From the NCBI GenBank assembly GCA_020349905.1, contig CP070702.1, positions 921,862-975,515 on the forward strand: DNA of 53,654 nucleotides, given 5' to 3'. The stretch's first letter is position 1, and every line of letters starts with the position of its first letter. Source of the stretch: Candidatus Eiseniibacteriota bacterium (GTDB lineage Bacteria; Eisenbacteria; RBG-16-71-46; JAFGJU01). The notes below the pieces were generated by a model, which searched no databases, was not told the DNA's origin, and saw only the letters and a list, made by a program, of their open reading frames with translations. Below, one piece after another: positions 8,925-16,350 of this stretch. A program made the position numbers and the translations under genes.

Positions 8925-8929
8925 GGTTC

Positions 8930-10336
8930 TCACCTCTTGCTTGTCGCCCTTCCCGGGGACAGTAAGGAAACAACGATGTTCCAAATAAGCCGGCCCCAGA
9001 AGCCAGGTCGCATCATCCGCAGGAACACTTCCCGGTAGGGTGCGCTGCCCGTGAACATGTCCCACAGGACCATGCTCATCCGGCGGCGGTGTCCGTCCTC
9101 CTTCTGCTCGGCCACAGTCATTCGGAACACGGCACGGCGAGCGAAACGCCTCTTCTGAATCTGCCGAGTGGCCACGAAAGACAATCTTCCTATCGCGTTG
9201 TCGTTCTCTATCGTTCGGCACACCGGCCAATAGTGTCTCTCGAAATCCGCCGCGGATACGCCCTGAAGGACTGCCGTGGTCGCCGCTGCTTTTGCCGTGC
9301 GATAGGCCGCTCCGATTCCATCCTTGTACAACCTGGTCACGCCGCAATCCCCGATGAAGACGAGCCTGTCCGCAAACGGACGCCTTGCCCCTTTCACACT
9401 GATACGCGGCGAGCACTGGCAAGCGCCTTCGCTCGAGCTCCATTCCGGAGACAGACATCTCTCGACCTCGGGGGAATTCATAAACGACTCCACCAGTTTG
9501 TTGTCTATGTCCTGGCCGAGCAGGCAAAGCGTCATGTAGTCACCCTTGGGGATGATAGCGGCAAACTCCAGCCGCGGGATGTCCAGCAGGAAGACGTGCA
9601 TCGAGCTCCCGAGTATCTTCCCCACCGCTTCTCGACCCAGGTAGTACTCCCTTATGAAGGTCTTCGTACCCCGGGGGGGCTCGTATCCCAGCGACATTCC
9701 CTCGAAGAGTTTCAGGGTCGCGGAATTGATACCCACGGCCACGGCCACCAGGTCGTAGGTCTCGGGTTGGCCTCCCTTCAACTTGACCTGAAACTTCCCG
9801 CCTTTCAAGGCGATTTCGTCCACGCGGCCGTGCTTGAGCTTCGCCCCTTTCTTGAGAACCAGCCCCTGCAGGTGGCCGTCGAAGCTCATCCAATCGGTCT
9901 CCTCCACTCCGCGGGGACCGGACCCGCGATACACGGCTCCGATCCTCATCTCTTTCACCGGGGTCTCTATGCTCACGCTTCCTACGTCCATGTGAAGCAT
10001 GTAGGAGTCAATCCCCCTCTGTACGACTGTGGGTGGCAAGCTCACACCTTCCGCGGCCAGGGCCTGCACCAGGGATTCGGAGACGATTCCTCCGCACATG
10101 TTGCAGCCCAGGGGAGCCGGCCTCGAGAAATCGCGCGACTCAAAGACATCCACTCGTAGGTCGATGCCCATCCTCTCGGCCATGTCCAGAAGGAAATAGC
10201 TGAAAAAAGAGCCGGCCGGACCGCAACCGATCACAGCCACCCTCGAGCCGTCGTCCAGCTTGAGAGCATCAGGTCCCTTCTCGGACCGAAGGGCTGTCGC
10301 CCAGTCTGAAGAGCTTTTGTCTGCCTTGGAAGACAC
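8930..10336 (-). CDS. FAD-dependent oxidoreductase, geranylgeranyl reductase-like
   Basis: Flavoprotein of about 468 residues. An N-terminal Rossmann dinucleotide-binding motif (VAVIGCGPAGSFFSYFL) is followed by a cysteine motif GCNMCGG in the place where geranylgeranyl reductases carry a conserved Cys-Gly pair. The second FAD-binding segment is FIGDCGVTRLYKDGIGAAY near residue 340. It resembles the geranylgeranyl reductase/p-hydroxybenzoate hydroxylase superfamily, but the substrate is not evident. The C-terminus is basic with a hydrophobic stretch (FWGRLIWNIVVSLL) that may contact the membrane. The GTG at 10336 has AGAGGA six bases upstream and was preferred over a TTG at 10357. It is the first gene of a tight three-gene group with the cNMP-binding and cyclase genes. 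Confidence 0.75.
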   Translation of the reverse strand: MSSKADKSSSDWATALRSEKGPDALKLDDGSRVAVIGCGPAGSFFSYFLLDMAERMGIDLRVDVFESRDFSRPAPLGCNMCGGIVSESLVQALAAEGVSLPPTVVQRGIDSYMLHMDVGSVSIETPVKEMRIGAVYRGSGPRGVEETDWMSFDGHLQGLVLKKGAKLKHGRVDEIALKGGKFQVKLKGGQPETYDLVAVAVGINSATLKLFEGMSLGYEPPRGTKTFIREYYLGREAVGKILGSSMHVFLLDIPRLEFAAIIPKGDYMTLCLLGQDIDNKLVESFMNSPEVERCLSPEWSSSEGACQCSPRISVKGARRPFADRLVFIGDCGVTRLYKDGIGAAYRTAKAAATTAVLQGVSAADFERHYWPVCRTIENDNAIGRLSFVATRQIQKRRFARRAVFRMTVAEQKEDGHRRRMSMVLWDMFTGSAPYREVFLRMMRPGFWGRLIWNIVVSLLSPGRATSKR

Positions 10337-10388
10337 GAAGCGTCCTCTAATGTTCAAGAACCGAGCAGTCTGGTCCCGACCCCACGGT

Positions 10389-11198
10389 CTAATCTAGGTC
10401 TTTCGCGCAGCGGAAGCCCACGTTGAAGTCGACCCAGTTAGTGGGCAACGCGTTGCGGTAGAAAACCCTGGTGCAGGACGGACCGGAGTGCCATCCTCCG
10501 CCGCGAAAGACCCTGAACTTCCCCTCCTCAGGACCCTTCGGGTTGTCGCTCGGACTTTCGCCATAGTACTCGCCATCGTAGTAGTCCGATACCCATTCGC
10601 TCACGTTTCCGGCCATGTCGTGCAGTCCGAACCCGTTCGCCGGGTAGCTTCCGACCGCCACCGTGCCACCCTCGCCCGACTTGGTGTAGTTGGCGAGGGT
10701 CGAGTCGGCAGTGTCACCGTACGGAAAGGCCTTGCCCTCCAGCCCACCCCTTGCGGCGTATTCCCACTCTGCTTCTGTGGGGAGTCTCTTTCCGCACCAC
10801 TCCGCGTATGCTTCTGCATCACGCCAGCTGACTCCCGTCACCGGGTGGTCGGGAAAATCGGGCCCGGAGCGGAACCGGCCCATTCCCCAGAACTCGGGCA
10901 TCTTCCTGCCGGTTTCCTGGCAGAAGGCAGCGTACTGCGCGTTTGTAACCTCGTACTTGTCCATGCAGAACGAGTCGATGCGCACTCTGTGAGCGGGGGC
11001 GTGGTCCCCTTCTCCATCTGAGCCCATCAAGAACTCGCCGCCGGGAATGACGACGCAGTCGGATGCGGCGCCGGCAGTCTCTTCGGGGACAGTTTCTGCG
11101 CCGTCACTGCCTGTCTCCTGCGCGGCGACTGCAGGGAGAGACAAGAACAGGGCAAACGCAAGAAGGGTGAGAAGGCGGGGCGCTAACAATCGTAACAT
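10389..11198 (-). CDS. Exported FGE/SUMF1-domain protein
   Basis: Protein of 269 residues with a signal peptide (LLTLLAFALFLSLPAVAA) and a formylglycine-generating-enzyme-like domain: GGEFLMGSDG, DKYEVTNAQYAAFC, HPVTGVSWRDAEAYAEWC, GKRLPTEAEWEYAARGG, NVSEWVSDYY, FRVFRGGGWHSG and the terminal GFRCAK. True FGEs use a Cys-x4-Cys pair in the last segment. Here the first Cys is present (SCTRVFYRNA) but the second position is Tyr, so copper-dependent sulfatase activation is unlikely and the domain may serve binding or another role. No sulfatase gene is in the window. The ATG at 11198 was chosen for its perfect AGGAGGGAG ribosome site and the signal peptide that follows. Confidence 0.8.
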   Translation of the reverse strand: MLRLLAPRLLTLLAFALFLSLPAVAAQETGSDGAETVPEETAGAASDCVVIPGGEFLMGSDGEGDHAPAHRVRIDSFCMDKYEVTNAQYAAFCQETGRKMPEFWGMGRFRSGPDFPDHPVTGVSWRDAEAYAEWCGKRLPTEAEWEYAARGGLEGKAFPYGDTADSTLANYTKSGEGGTVAVGSYPANGFGLHDMAGNVSEWVSDYYDGEYYGESPSDNPKGPEEGKFRVFRGGGWHSGPSCTRVFYRNALPTNWVDFNVGFRCAKDLD

Positions 11199-11239
11199 GC
11201 TCCCTCCTATGAGGCAAGATGTCAAGAAGTGCGGAAGAG

Positions 11240-11252
11240 CACCAATTTGGTG
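11240..11252. promoter_or_regulatory. 13-bp palindrome before the FGE-domain gene
   Basis: CACCAA-T-TTGGTG is a perfect dyad lying 42 bases upstream of the FGE-domain start codon. It could be an operator or a small RNA hairpin in the leader; nothing else supports either reading. Confidence 0.3.
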
Positions 11253-11313
11253 TAGAAGCCTTGACGCAATCAGCAAGAATCCGGATGACCCAGCAGTAGT
11301 AACAATCACATCT

Positions 11314-11333
11314 CGTCAACAATCCCGTTGACG
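11314..11333 (-). terminator. Hairpin after the membrane protein gene
   Basis: CGTCAAC-AATCCC-GTTGACG forms a 7-bp stem with a 6-base loop 15 bases past the stop codon of the minus-strand membrane protein gene. No clear T-run follows, so it is only a weak candidate for an intrinsic terminator. Confidence 0.35.
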
Positions 11334-11348
11334 GAGTGCCGTCCGTCC

Positions 11349-12038
11349 CTACGACGCTACCGGCGCCGGCGGCGCACCAGCGCTTTGACTTACCGCGTGA
11401 TAGAGCGAGGCAAAGGCGAGCCGTATCCACATGACTGCCGGGATTATGCCCACAATGAAACAGAGAAGCCCTGCCAGACTAATGGGGATTGCGAGAAGGC
11501 CCACCAGGAAAACCGTGAGGGCGTGCCCGTTTGTCATTCGCCAGCTCTCCTTCACGGCCTGGATGGCATCCAGCTTCCTGTCGACGATGATGTACGGGAC
11601 AAAGGCCAGCTTGCACGCAAAGACGATGCCAGGAATTATCAGGAGCAGTATCCCAACGCCTACGATGAAGGCAACCAGGATGTTGGCCAGCACCGCGTTG
11701 GCCCAATTCTGGAATACCTCAAATATGTCTTTCACGTCCAGCCGGTCTAGTCTCGCGGCCTTGAGAAAACCGAACGCCACACCATACTCGATGGGAGCCA
11801 GGAGCAGGACCCCGTAGATAACGGTGAATAACCAGAGAAGCACTGCAGCACCGATGTGAACGTGTTCGGCTGCCTCGCTGAGCCACGTGGGTAACGAGAA
11901 GAGAAACAGCACAATACTTATGAGCAGAAGCTCTAAAAAGTACTTCCACAGCACCTGCCATCCGTTCGAAAAGCTCCACCCAACGTCCGGCACCATCGCG
12001 GCTCTACTCTGGGAAACGGGCTCCGCGTTCGGCGTCAT
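11349..12038 (-). CDS. Polytopic membrane protein, function unknown
   Basis: Integral membrane protein of 229 residues with about five hydrophobic helices (around VLWKYFLELLLISIVLFLF, AAVLLWLFTVIYGVLLLAP, ILVAFIVGVGILLLIIPGIV, ALTVFLVGLLAIPISLAGLL and a final one ending near VMWIRLAFASLY). The segment IPGIVFACKLAFVPYIIVD with KLDAIQAVKESWRMTNGH is typical of the loosely defined DUF975/YciC-like membrane proteins, in which an Ala-Leu-x-x-S/T-W motif marks the repeat. Those proteins have no firm biochemical role. The ATG has AAGGAGG close upstream. It stands between the FGE-domain gene and the M48 peptidase gene on the same strand, with gaps of about 150 bp on both sides, so it may be transcribed alone. 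Confidence 0.65.
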   Translation of the reverse strand: MTPNAEPVSQSRAAMVPDVGWSFSNGWQVLWKYFLELLLISIVLFLFSLPTWLSEAAEHVHIGAAVLLWLFTVIYGVLLLAPIEYGVAFGFLKAARLDRLDVKDIFEVFQNWANAVLANILVAFIVGVGILLLIIPGIVFACKLAFVPYIIVDRKLDAIQAVKESWRMTNGHALTVFLVGLLAIPISLAGLLCFIVGIIPAVMWIRLAFASLYHAVSQSAGAPPAPVAS

Positions 12039-12188
12039 CTCGGCCTCCTTGGAGTGCGTGAAAGGGAAACGGGCTGAGGGCCGGCGGAAGAGACCGGCCG
12101 TCAGCGCTCGACTCGCTCGAGCTCATGAAATTGTAGGACCAGCGTCAATCTGCCCAACGGCCTTGGCCGTGCGTCCACCCACCGCATC

Positions 12189-13010
12189 TCATCGCGACTT
12201 CTCGTAGTACGGCAGCGCTTCTGGAATCAATTCCTTCAACTTCCTTATCCTGGTCTCGTCAGAGGGGTGAGTGCTCAGAAACTCCGGCGGCCCTGCTCCA
12301 CCCTTCTCGTGAGCCATTCTCTCCCAGAAATCGACCGCCCTGCCCGGGTCGTAACCCGCCATCGCCATGAAGATGAGACCCAGACGGTCTGCCTCGCTCT
12401 CGTGGAGGCGACTGTAAGGAAGAAGAACCCCAAGCTGTGCGCCGATTCCGAAGGCGGCCAGCCACAACTGCCGGGTCTCTTCGGGTTTTTCCTCTATGGC
12501 TTTCGAGAGTGCCATGCCGCCCATCTGCGTGACGAGCGCTTGGCTCATTCTCTCGTTCCCGTGTTTCGCTACCGCGTGGGCCACTTCGTGTCCCATCACG
12601 ACGGCGAGACCGGTTTCGTCTCTCGTGACCGGCAATAGCCCGGTGTAGACGACCACCTTCCCTCCAGGCATGCACCACGCGTTCAGCTCCGGGCTTTCGA
12701 TCAAGTTAAACTCCCAGTCGTAGCCCCTCAGTTCATCGATCAGCTTCTTCTCCGCCATGTATCTCTCTACTGCTCGCTGTATCTTGCCGCCGACGGTCTT
12801 GACCGTACGAGTTTGCTCCTCGTTCGTGCTGAGCTTGTTGGTTTTCAGGAATTCGTCGTACTGCTGGAAGCTCATCGAGAGGACGGTCGGCCCCGGGACT
12901 ATGTTTAGCTGGCGTCTGCCGGTAAGCGGAACCGTGCTGCACGACGTGACAAAGAGCAAGAACGGAAGAAGCGTGAGAAACATGATCGCGAAACGTTTGA
13001 TGCTCTTCAT
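12189..13010 (-). CDS. M48 family metallopeptidase lipoprotein
   Basis: Zinc peptidase of 273 residues anchored as a lipoprotein: the signal segment ends in the lipobox VTSC with Cys24. The catalytic motif HEVAH is at residues 141-145 (VVMGHEVAHAVAKHGNERM), and the third ligand lies in HESEADRLG (Glu204). The organisation matches the periplasmic BepA/LoiP-like M48B-C peptidases of Gram-negative bacteria, which degrade misassembled outer-membrane proteins. It has no TPR domain, unlike BepA, so it is nearer to LoiP or to the many short Bacteroidota members. The ATG at 13010 has GAGG six bases upstream; an earlier in-frame start would disrupt the signal peptide. A role in envelope quality control is inferred from the family. 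Confidence 0.88.
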   Translation of the reverse strand: MKSIKRFAIMFLTLLPFLLFVTSCSTVPLTGRRQLNIVPGPTVLSMSFQQYDEFLKTNKLSTNEEQTRTVKTVGGKIQRAVERYMAEKKLIDELRGYDWEFNLIESPELNAWCMPGGKVVVYTGLLPVTRDETGLAVVMGHEVAHAVAKHGNERMSQALVTQMGGMALSKAIEEKPEETRQLWLAAFGIGAQLGVLLPYSRLHESEADRLGLIFMAMAGYDPGRAVDFWERMAHEKGGAGPPEFLSTHPSDETRIRKLKELIPEALPYYEKSR

Positions 13011-13101
13011 GTTAGCCTCACTGGTGTTAAGAGACTTCCACTGTGGCGACAACTGTTGTCGCAGACCCAGTCACGACCCTGGAATGTATCCCCGGCTAGA
13101 C

Positions 13102-13689
13102 CTACTTCACATCCTTTATGGTGACCATCCTGAATTCGAGATCACCGAACGACTTGGCGATCTCTTCTGCCTGGTGAAGGATGGCCTCGATTCCGCGTCC
13201 AGAAAACTCGTTGTCCTGCATCCTGGCAAGCAAAAGCAGCTCGAAGGCCGTGGATCTGAGCCAGTCAACGTCAACCCGGTATCCGCACACAGCCAGGGCC
13301 CCGGTCTTATCCAGAACGAGCTGGAGCTTCTGCTTCGAGATGTTCATGGTACTACATGAAGAGAACATGATGAGCCGGTTTGCGCACTTGGAGGCCAGCA
13401 AGTCGGCCATGGCGTCGATAGAGTACACGCCACTTCCCATCTCGATACCCCCCTCCTTGCCGTGGCCCGCAACGTAGAGAATAGGATAGGCGTCGTAGCT
13501 CTTTTGAGTCCACTTGGAGAGATAGAATTCAAACTCTTCGCGAGTGGCGTACTCCCGGTGTATGTAGTCGATGGACTCGTTGAGCCTGAGCAGCTCCATC
13601 AGCGGTCTAACTGTAGAGGATAAACGAAGATCTGGGTCCCACAGACCTTCGATGCAGAATATTCCTTTTGTCTGCCCGCGCTTTCTCAT
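13102..13689 (-). CDS. Caspase-like fold protein, resembles DUF6642
   Basis: Protein of 195 residues without signal or membrane segment. It contains a His-Gly motif at the end of a hydrophobic strand (YPILYVAGHG, His76) and a Cys after the next strand (RLIMFSSCST, Cys112), the dyad layout of clan CD caspase-like and CHAT-type peptidases. The flanking pattern (GIFCIEG at the start, REEFEFYLSKWTQ, GALAVCGYRVDVDW, FELLLL) fits what I remember of the DUF6642 family, which has no known function. It has no fused effector, sensor or repeat domain. The ATG has GGAGG nine bases upstream. Neighbours do not suggest a partner: an M48 lipoprotein gene lies downstream, a divergent subtilase gene upstream. 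Peptidase activity is an inference from two motifs. Confidence 0.65.
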   Translation of the reverse strand: MRKRGQTKGIFCIEGLWDPDLRLSSTVRPLMELLRLNESIDYIHREYATREEFEFYLSKWTQKSYDAYPILYVAGHGKEGGIEMGSGVYSIDAMADLLASKCANRLIMFSSCSTMNISKQKLQLVLDKTGALAVCGYRVDVDWLRSTAFELLLLARMQDNEFSGRGIEAILHQAEEIAKSFGDLEFRMVTIKDVK

Positions 13690-14072
13690 TGCACCCCCTC
13701 CGGCTTGATCCGCACGGCTCGCAGGCCGAGAAGAGATCCCGGCGACGAGACGCCTGCAACGCCCTCTTGCAGCATAATCCAGGACGGGCTTCCGGTCAAG
13801 CCGTCAACAACCCGTGGAAATTGCTTGAATTACAGACGATTTGGGTGTATAATGTCACGACACTCTACGCATGGCTGAGACCGGGGCTTAGTTACGGTAC
13901 CCTCCGCGTGAGCCTGGCTGCTGCATCGCACGTCGCGAGCCGTGTATCTGTATTTTTTCGAGACCCTTGTGGGCCACTTCCATCGAACAAGCATCCGCAA
14001 GGCCGATCCCGAGCCCGCAGGGTCAGACAGCCGTCACCGGACCAGCACAGGCTGGTAGTGGAGGAGTTGCCA
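13690..14072. other. Divergent intergenic region before the subtilase gene
   Basis: No gene is supported here, although the subtilase reading frame is open through it. It holds the subtilase promoter (13825-13853), giving a leader of about 210 bases. No riboswitch or repeat was recognised in the leader. Confidence 0.5.
13825..13853 (+). promoter_or_regulatory. Sigma70-type promoter of the subtilase gene
   Basis: TTGAAT (13825-13830) and a perfect TATAAT (13848-13853) are separated by 17 bp. The surrounding DNA is clearly more AT-rich than the rest of the window. No other good promoter lies between it and the subtilase start. Confidence 0.6.
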
Positions 14073-16253
14073 ATGTCTATGCCGCGGTACCTCGTAGTCT
14101 CTGTCTCGTGCCTCTTCTTGGCCGGATTGGCTCTGTGTTCTGTCGCACTTGCCCAGCCGCGCCAGGCAACTAACCAGCTCGAGCTTGACAATCTGTCTTC
14201 CCTCTTCCGTCAGCGTCTGGAAGCCCGACGGGGACCCCTCTTCCACGAACTTCTTGATAGCCAGGAGCCCGCCCAGAGCGCTCTGAACCGAGACCCCGAC
14301 ATCAAGCTCATGTATGTGGAGCACGGCAGGCCCTTCTATTATCTGGCCCAGAACTTGACTGCGGCCAGAACGATCAGCACTTTCAACGTCTGGCCGGGAG
14401 GAGGCTCGGGTTATTCCCTGACCGGCTCCGGCACGACCCTTGGGGAGCTGGCCATTTGGGACGCGGGAGGGGTACGGCTCACTCACCAGGAACTGACGGG
14501 AAGAGTCACCCAGATAGACAGCCCGGCCGCCACGCATTACCACGCCACCCACGTGGCGGGAACAATGATCGCCACTGGAGTGACCGCTAACGCCAAAGGG
14601 ATGTCCTACCAGGCCAACCTCGCGGCCTACGACTGGGACTTCGACGAGACCGAGGCCGCCGCCGCAGCCGCTGCCGGCCTCAACGTTTCTAACCACTCAT
14701 ACAGCCTCATCACCGGATGGTACCAGTCCGGTGACTGGTACTGGTTCGGCGACACTAACGTCAGCACGACCGAGGACTACTACTTCGGCTTCTATGATGC
14801 CCAGGCCCAGGATTGGGACCAGATTGCATACAACGCTCCCTATTACTCCATCTGCACGTCTGCCGGAAACGACCGAGATGACGCCGGTCCGGGTCCCGGA
14901 GGCGGACACTGGGTGTGGGACGATGGGGTTGGTAACTGGGTCTGGAGCACTGCCACGCGAGACCCTGACGGAGGGGCAACCGGTTACGACTGCGTCAATC
15001 ACAGGGGAGTCGCCAAGAACGTGATAACGGTCGGTGCGGTGTACGACATCCCGCTGGGGTACTTTTCACCCGCCGATGTGGTTGCCGCGCTCTTCACCTG
15101 CTGGGGGCCGACCGACGATGGCCGCATAAAGCCTGACTTCGTGGCGAACGGCATAGGTCTGTACTCCTGCACTGACGCCAGCGACACGGCGTACGGCATC
15201 TACAGCGGAACGTCCATGTCCACTCCCAACCTGTCCGGCTCTCTCAACCTGCTTGTCCGCCACTACGAGGACACGCACGGCAGCACCACGCCGCGCTCGT
15301 CAACCATGAAGGCTTTGTTGATACAGAGTGCCGATGAGTCGGGTCCCAACGATGGCCCCGACTACTCCTTTGGGTGGGGGCTCATGAATACTCGTAAGGC
15401 CGCAGATCTTATCAGCGCGGACACTGCGAGCGCTATCCGGATGCACGAGGACTTCCTGGCTAACGGAGAGGAGGACAGTCTTTATCTCGTGTGTGACGGT
15501 GCCACAACGGTGAGGTTTACCATCGCCTGGACAGATCCACCGGGCACGCCCACGGCCCCCGCACTCGACCCGACAACACCTATGCTGGTCAACGACCTGG
15601 ACATGCGGCTTGAGCACCTAGCCACTTCGACCGAATACATGCCGTGGACTTTGAACCCTGCCAGTCCCAGCAGCCCGGCAAGCCGGGGAGACAACGTCAG
15701 GGACAACGTTGAGCAGATCCAAGCCATTCCCATCCCGGGCGCCTATGTGCTGAGGGTGAAACACAAAGGCACCCTCTCTACTAACCAGTACTACTCGCTG
15801 GGGTCTTCGACTCCACTGACGGCCACGGCAGACGCAACTCCTCCCTCTATCACCGTCACCGACCCCAACGGAGGGGAGACCTTGGTAGCGGGAACTCAGT
15901 ACGAGATAACATGGACGGCCACGGACGAGAGCGGCGTGGACTCGGTGGACATTCTCTACTCGACAAATAACGGAGCGTCTTTCGACACAGTGGCCCTGGG
16001 CGAGGACAACGATTCCAGTTACATGTGGACGGTTCCGGGTACACTGTCCGACCAGTATCTCGTGCGCATCGTGGCGTACGACCCGTTCCTGAACACAAAC
16101 CAGGACGACAGTGATGCTGTGTTCGAGGTCGTGCCTCCGCACCCGGTTCCTACCCTGAAGCGAAGCGGACAGCTGCTGCTGGCTGCCCTGATAGTTGCGA
16201 TGGCGGTGATCCTCCTCTTGAGGGCAAGGCGAAGGGCTACGGAGCGGTCCTAG
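14073..16253 (+). CDS. Secreted subtilisin-like protease with IPTL-type C-terminal anchor
   Basis: S8 family serine protease of 726 residues. A signal peptide (SVSCLFLAGLALCSVALAQ) leads to a catalytic domain with Asp in LAIWDAGGV (about 128), His in YHATHVAGT (about 157) and Ser in YSGTSMSTPN (about 378). His is preceded by Ala-Thr rather than Gly-Thr, otherwise the triad is normal. A beta-rich region follows, then an Ig-like domain (TDPNGGETLVAGTQYEITW, about 590-686). The tail is VPTL, a hydrophobic helix and a basic end RARRRATERS, the layout of IPTL-CTERM sorting signals, so the protein is probably processed or held at the envelope. The ATG at 14073 has a strong GGAGGAG six bases upstream. 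Confidence 0.9.
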   Translation: MSMPRYLVVSVSCLFLAGLALCSVALAQPRQATNQLELDNLSSLFRQRLEARRGPLFHELLDSQEPAQSALNRDPDIKLMYVEHGRPFYYLAQNLTAARTISTFNVWPGGGSGYSLTGSGTTLGELAIWDAGGVRLTHQELTGRVTQIDSPAATHYHATHVAGTMIATGVTANAKGMSYQANLAAYDWDFDETEAAAAAAAGLNVSNHSYSLITGWYQSGDWYWFGDTNVSTTEDYYFGFYDAQAQDWDQIAYNAPYYSICTSAGNDRDDAGPGPGGGHWVWDDGVGNWVWSTATRDPDGGATGYDCVNHRGVAKNVITVGAVYDIPLGYFSPADVVAALFTCWGPTDDGRIKPDFVANGIGLYSCTDASDTAYGIYSGTSMSTPNLSGSLNLLVRHYEDTHGSTTPRSSTMKALLIQSADESGPNDGPDYSFGWGLMNTRKAADLISADTASAIRMHEDFLANGEEDSLYLVCDGATTVRFTIAWTDPPGTPTAPALDPTTPMLVNDLDMRLEHLATSTEYMPWTLNPASPSSPASRGDNVRDNVEQIQAIPIPGAYVLRVKHKGTLSTNQYYSLGSSTPLTATADATPPSITVTDPNGGETLVAGTQYEITWTATDESGVDSVDILYSTNNGASFDTVALGEDNDSSYMWTVPGTLSDQYLVRIVAYDPFLNTNQDDSDAVFEVVPPHPVPTLKRSGQLLLAALIVAMAVILLLRARRRATERS

Positions 16254-16260
16254 ACGCTTC

Positions 16261-16284
16261 GTCTCGAGCCGAAGGCTTCGAGAC
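16261..16284 (+). terminator. Hairpin just after the subtilase stop
   Basis: GTCTCGA pairs with TCGAGAC around GCCGAAGGC, which can itself close three more GC pairs. It begins seven bases past the stop codon. No T-run follows, so termination or 3' end protection are both possible. Confidence 0.45.
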
Positions 16285-16294
16285 AGCCCGCCGC

Positions 16295-16310
16295 CCGCTC
16301 TTGGGAGCGG
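16295..16310. terminator. Small hairpin between convergent genes
   Basis: CCGCTC-TTGG-GAGCGG is a perfect 6-bp stem with a 4-base loop, the middle one of three hairpins packed into the 96 bp between the convergent subtilase and URO-D-like genes. Confidence 0.4.
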
Positions 16311-16325
16311 AACTGTTTCCCGTTG

Positions 16326-16350
16326 GAGCCTCCGTTTACCGCGGAGGCTC
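16326..16350 (-). terminator. Hairpin at the stop of the URO-D-like gene
   Basis: GAGCCTCCG (16326-16334) pairs perfectly over 9 bp with CGGAGGCTC (16342-16350), loop of seven. It starts on the last base of the minus-strand stop codon and could end transcription coming from either side. Confidence 0.5.

Noticed and set aside
8925..9527. An upstream extension of the cNMP-binding protein to about 324 residues
   Set aside because: The extra 200 codons lie inside the flavoprotein gene in another frame and resemble nothing; the ATG at 8924 gives a complete cNMP-binding domain.
9089..10159. Long plus-strand reading frame (356 codons) opposite the flavoprotein gene
   Set aside because: Antisense to a clear FAD-protein gene, no recognisable domain, typical shadow in GC-rich DNA. 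The same holds for long frames opposite asnA (24911-25975), the S9A peptidase (26210-27442), the amidohydrolase (19534-20988) and the cytochrome (49385-50662).
13668..14072. A longer subtilase start (135 more residues)
   Set aside because: The extension contains the promoter and precedes a perfect ribosome site and signal peptide at 14073.
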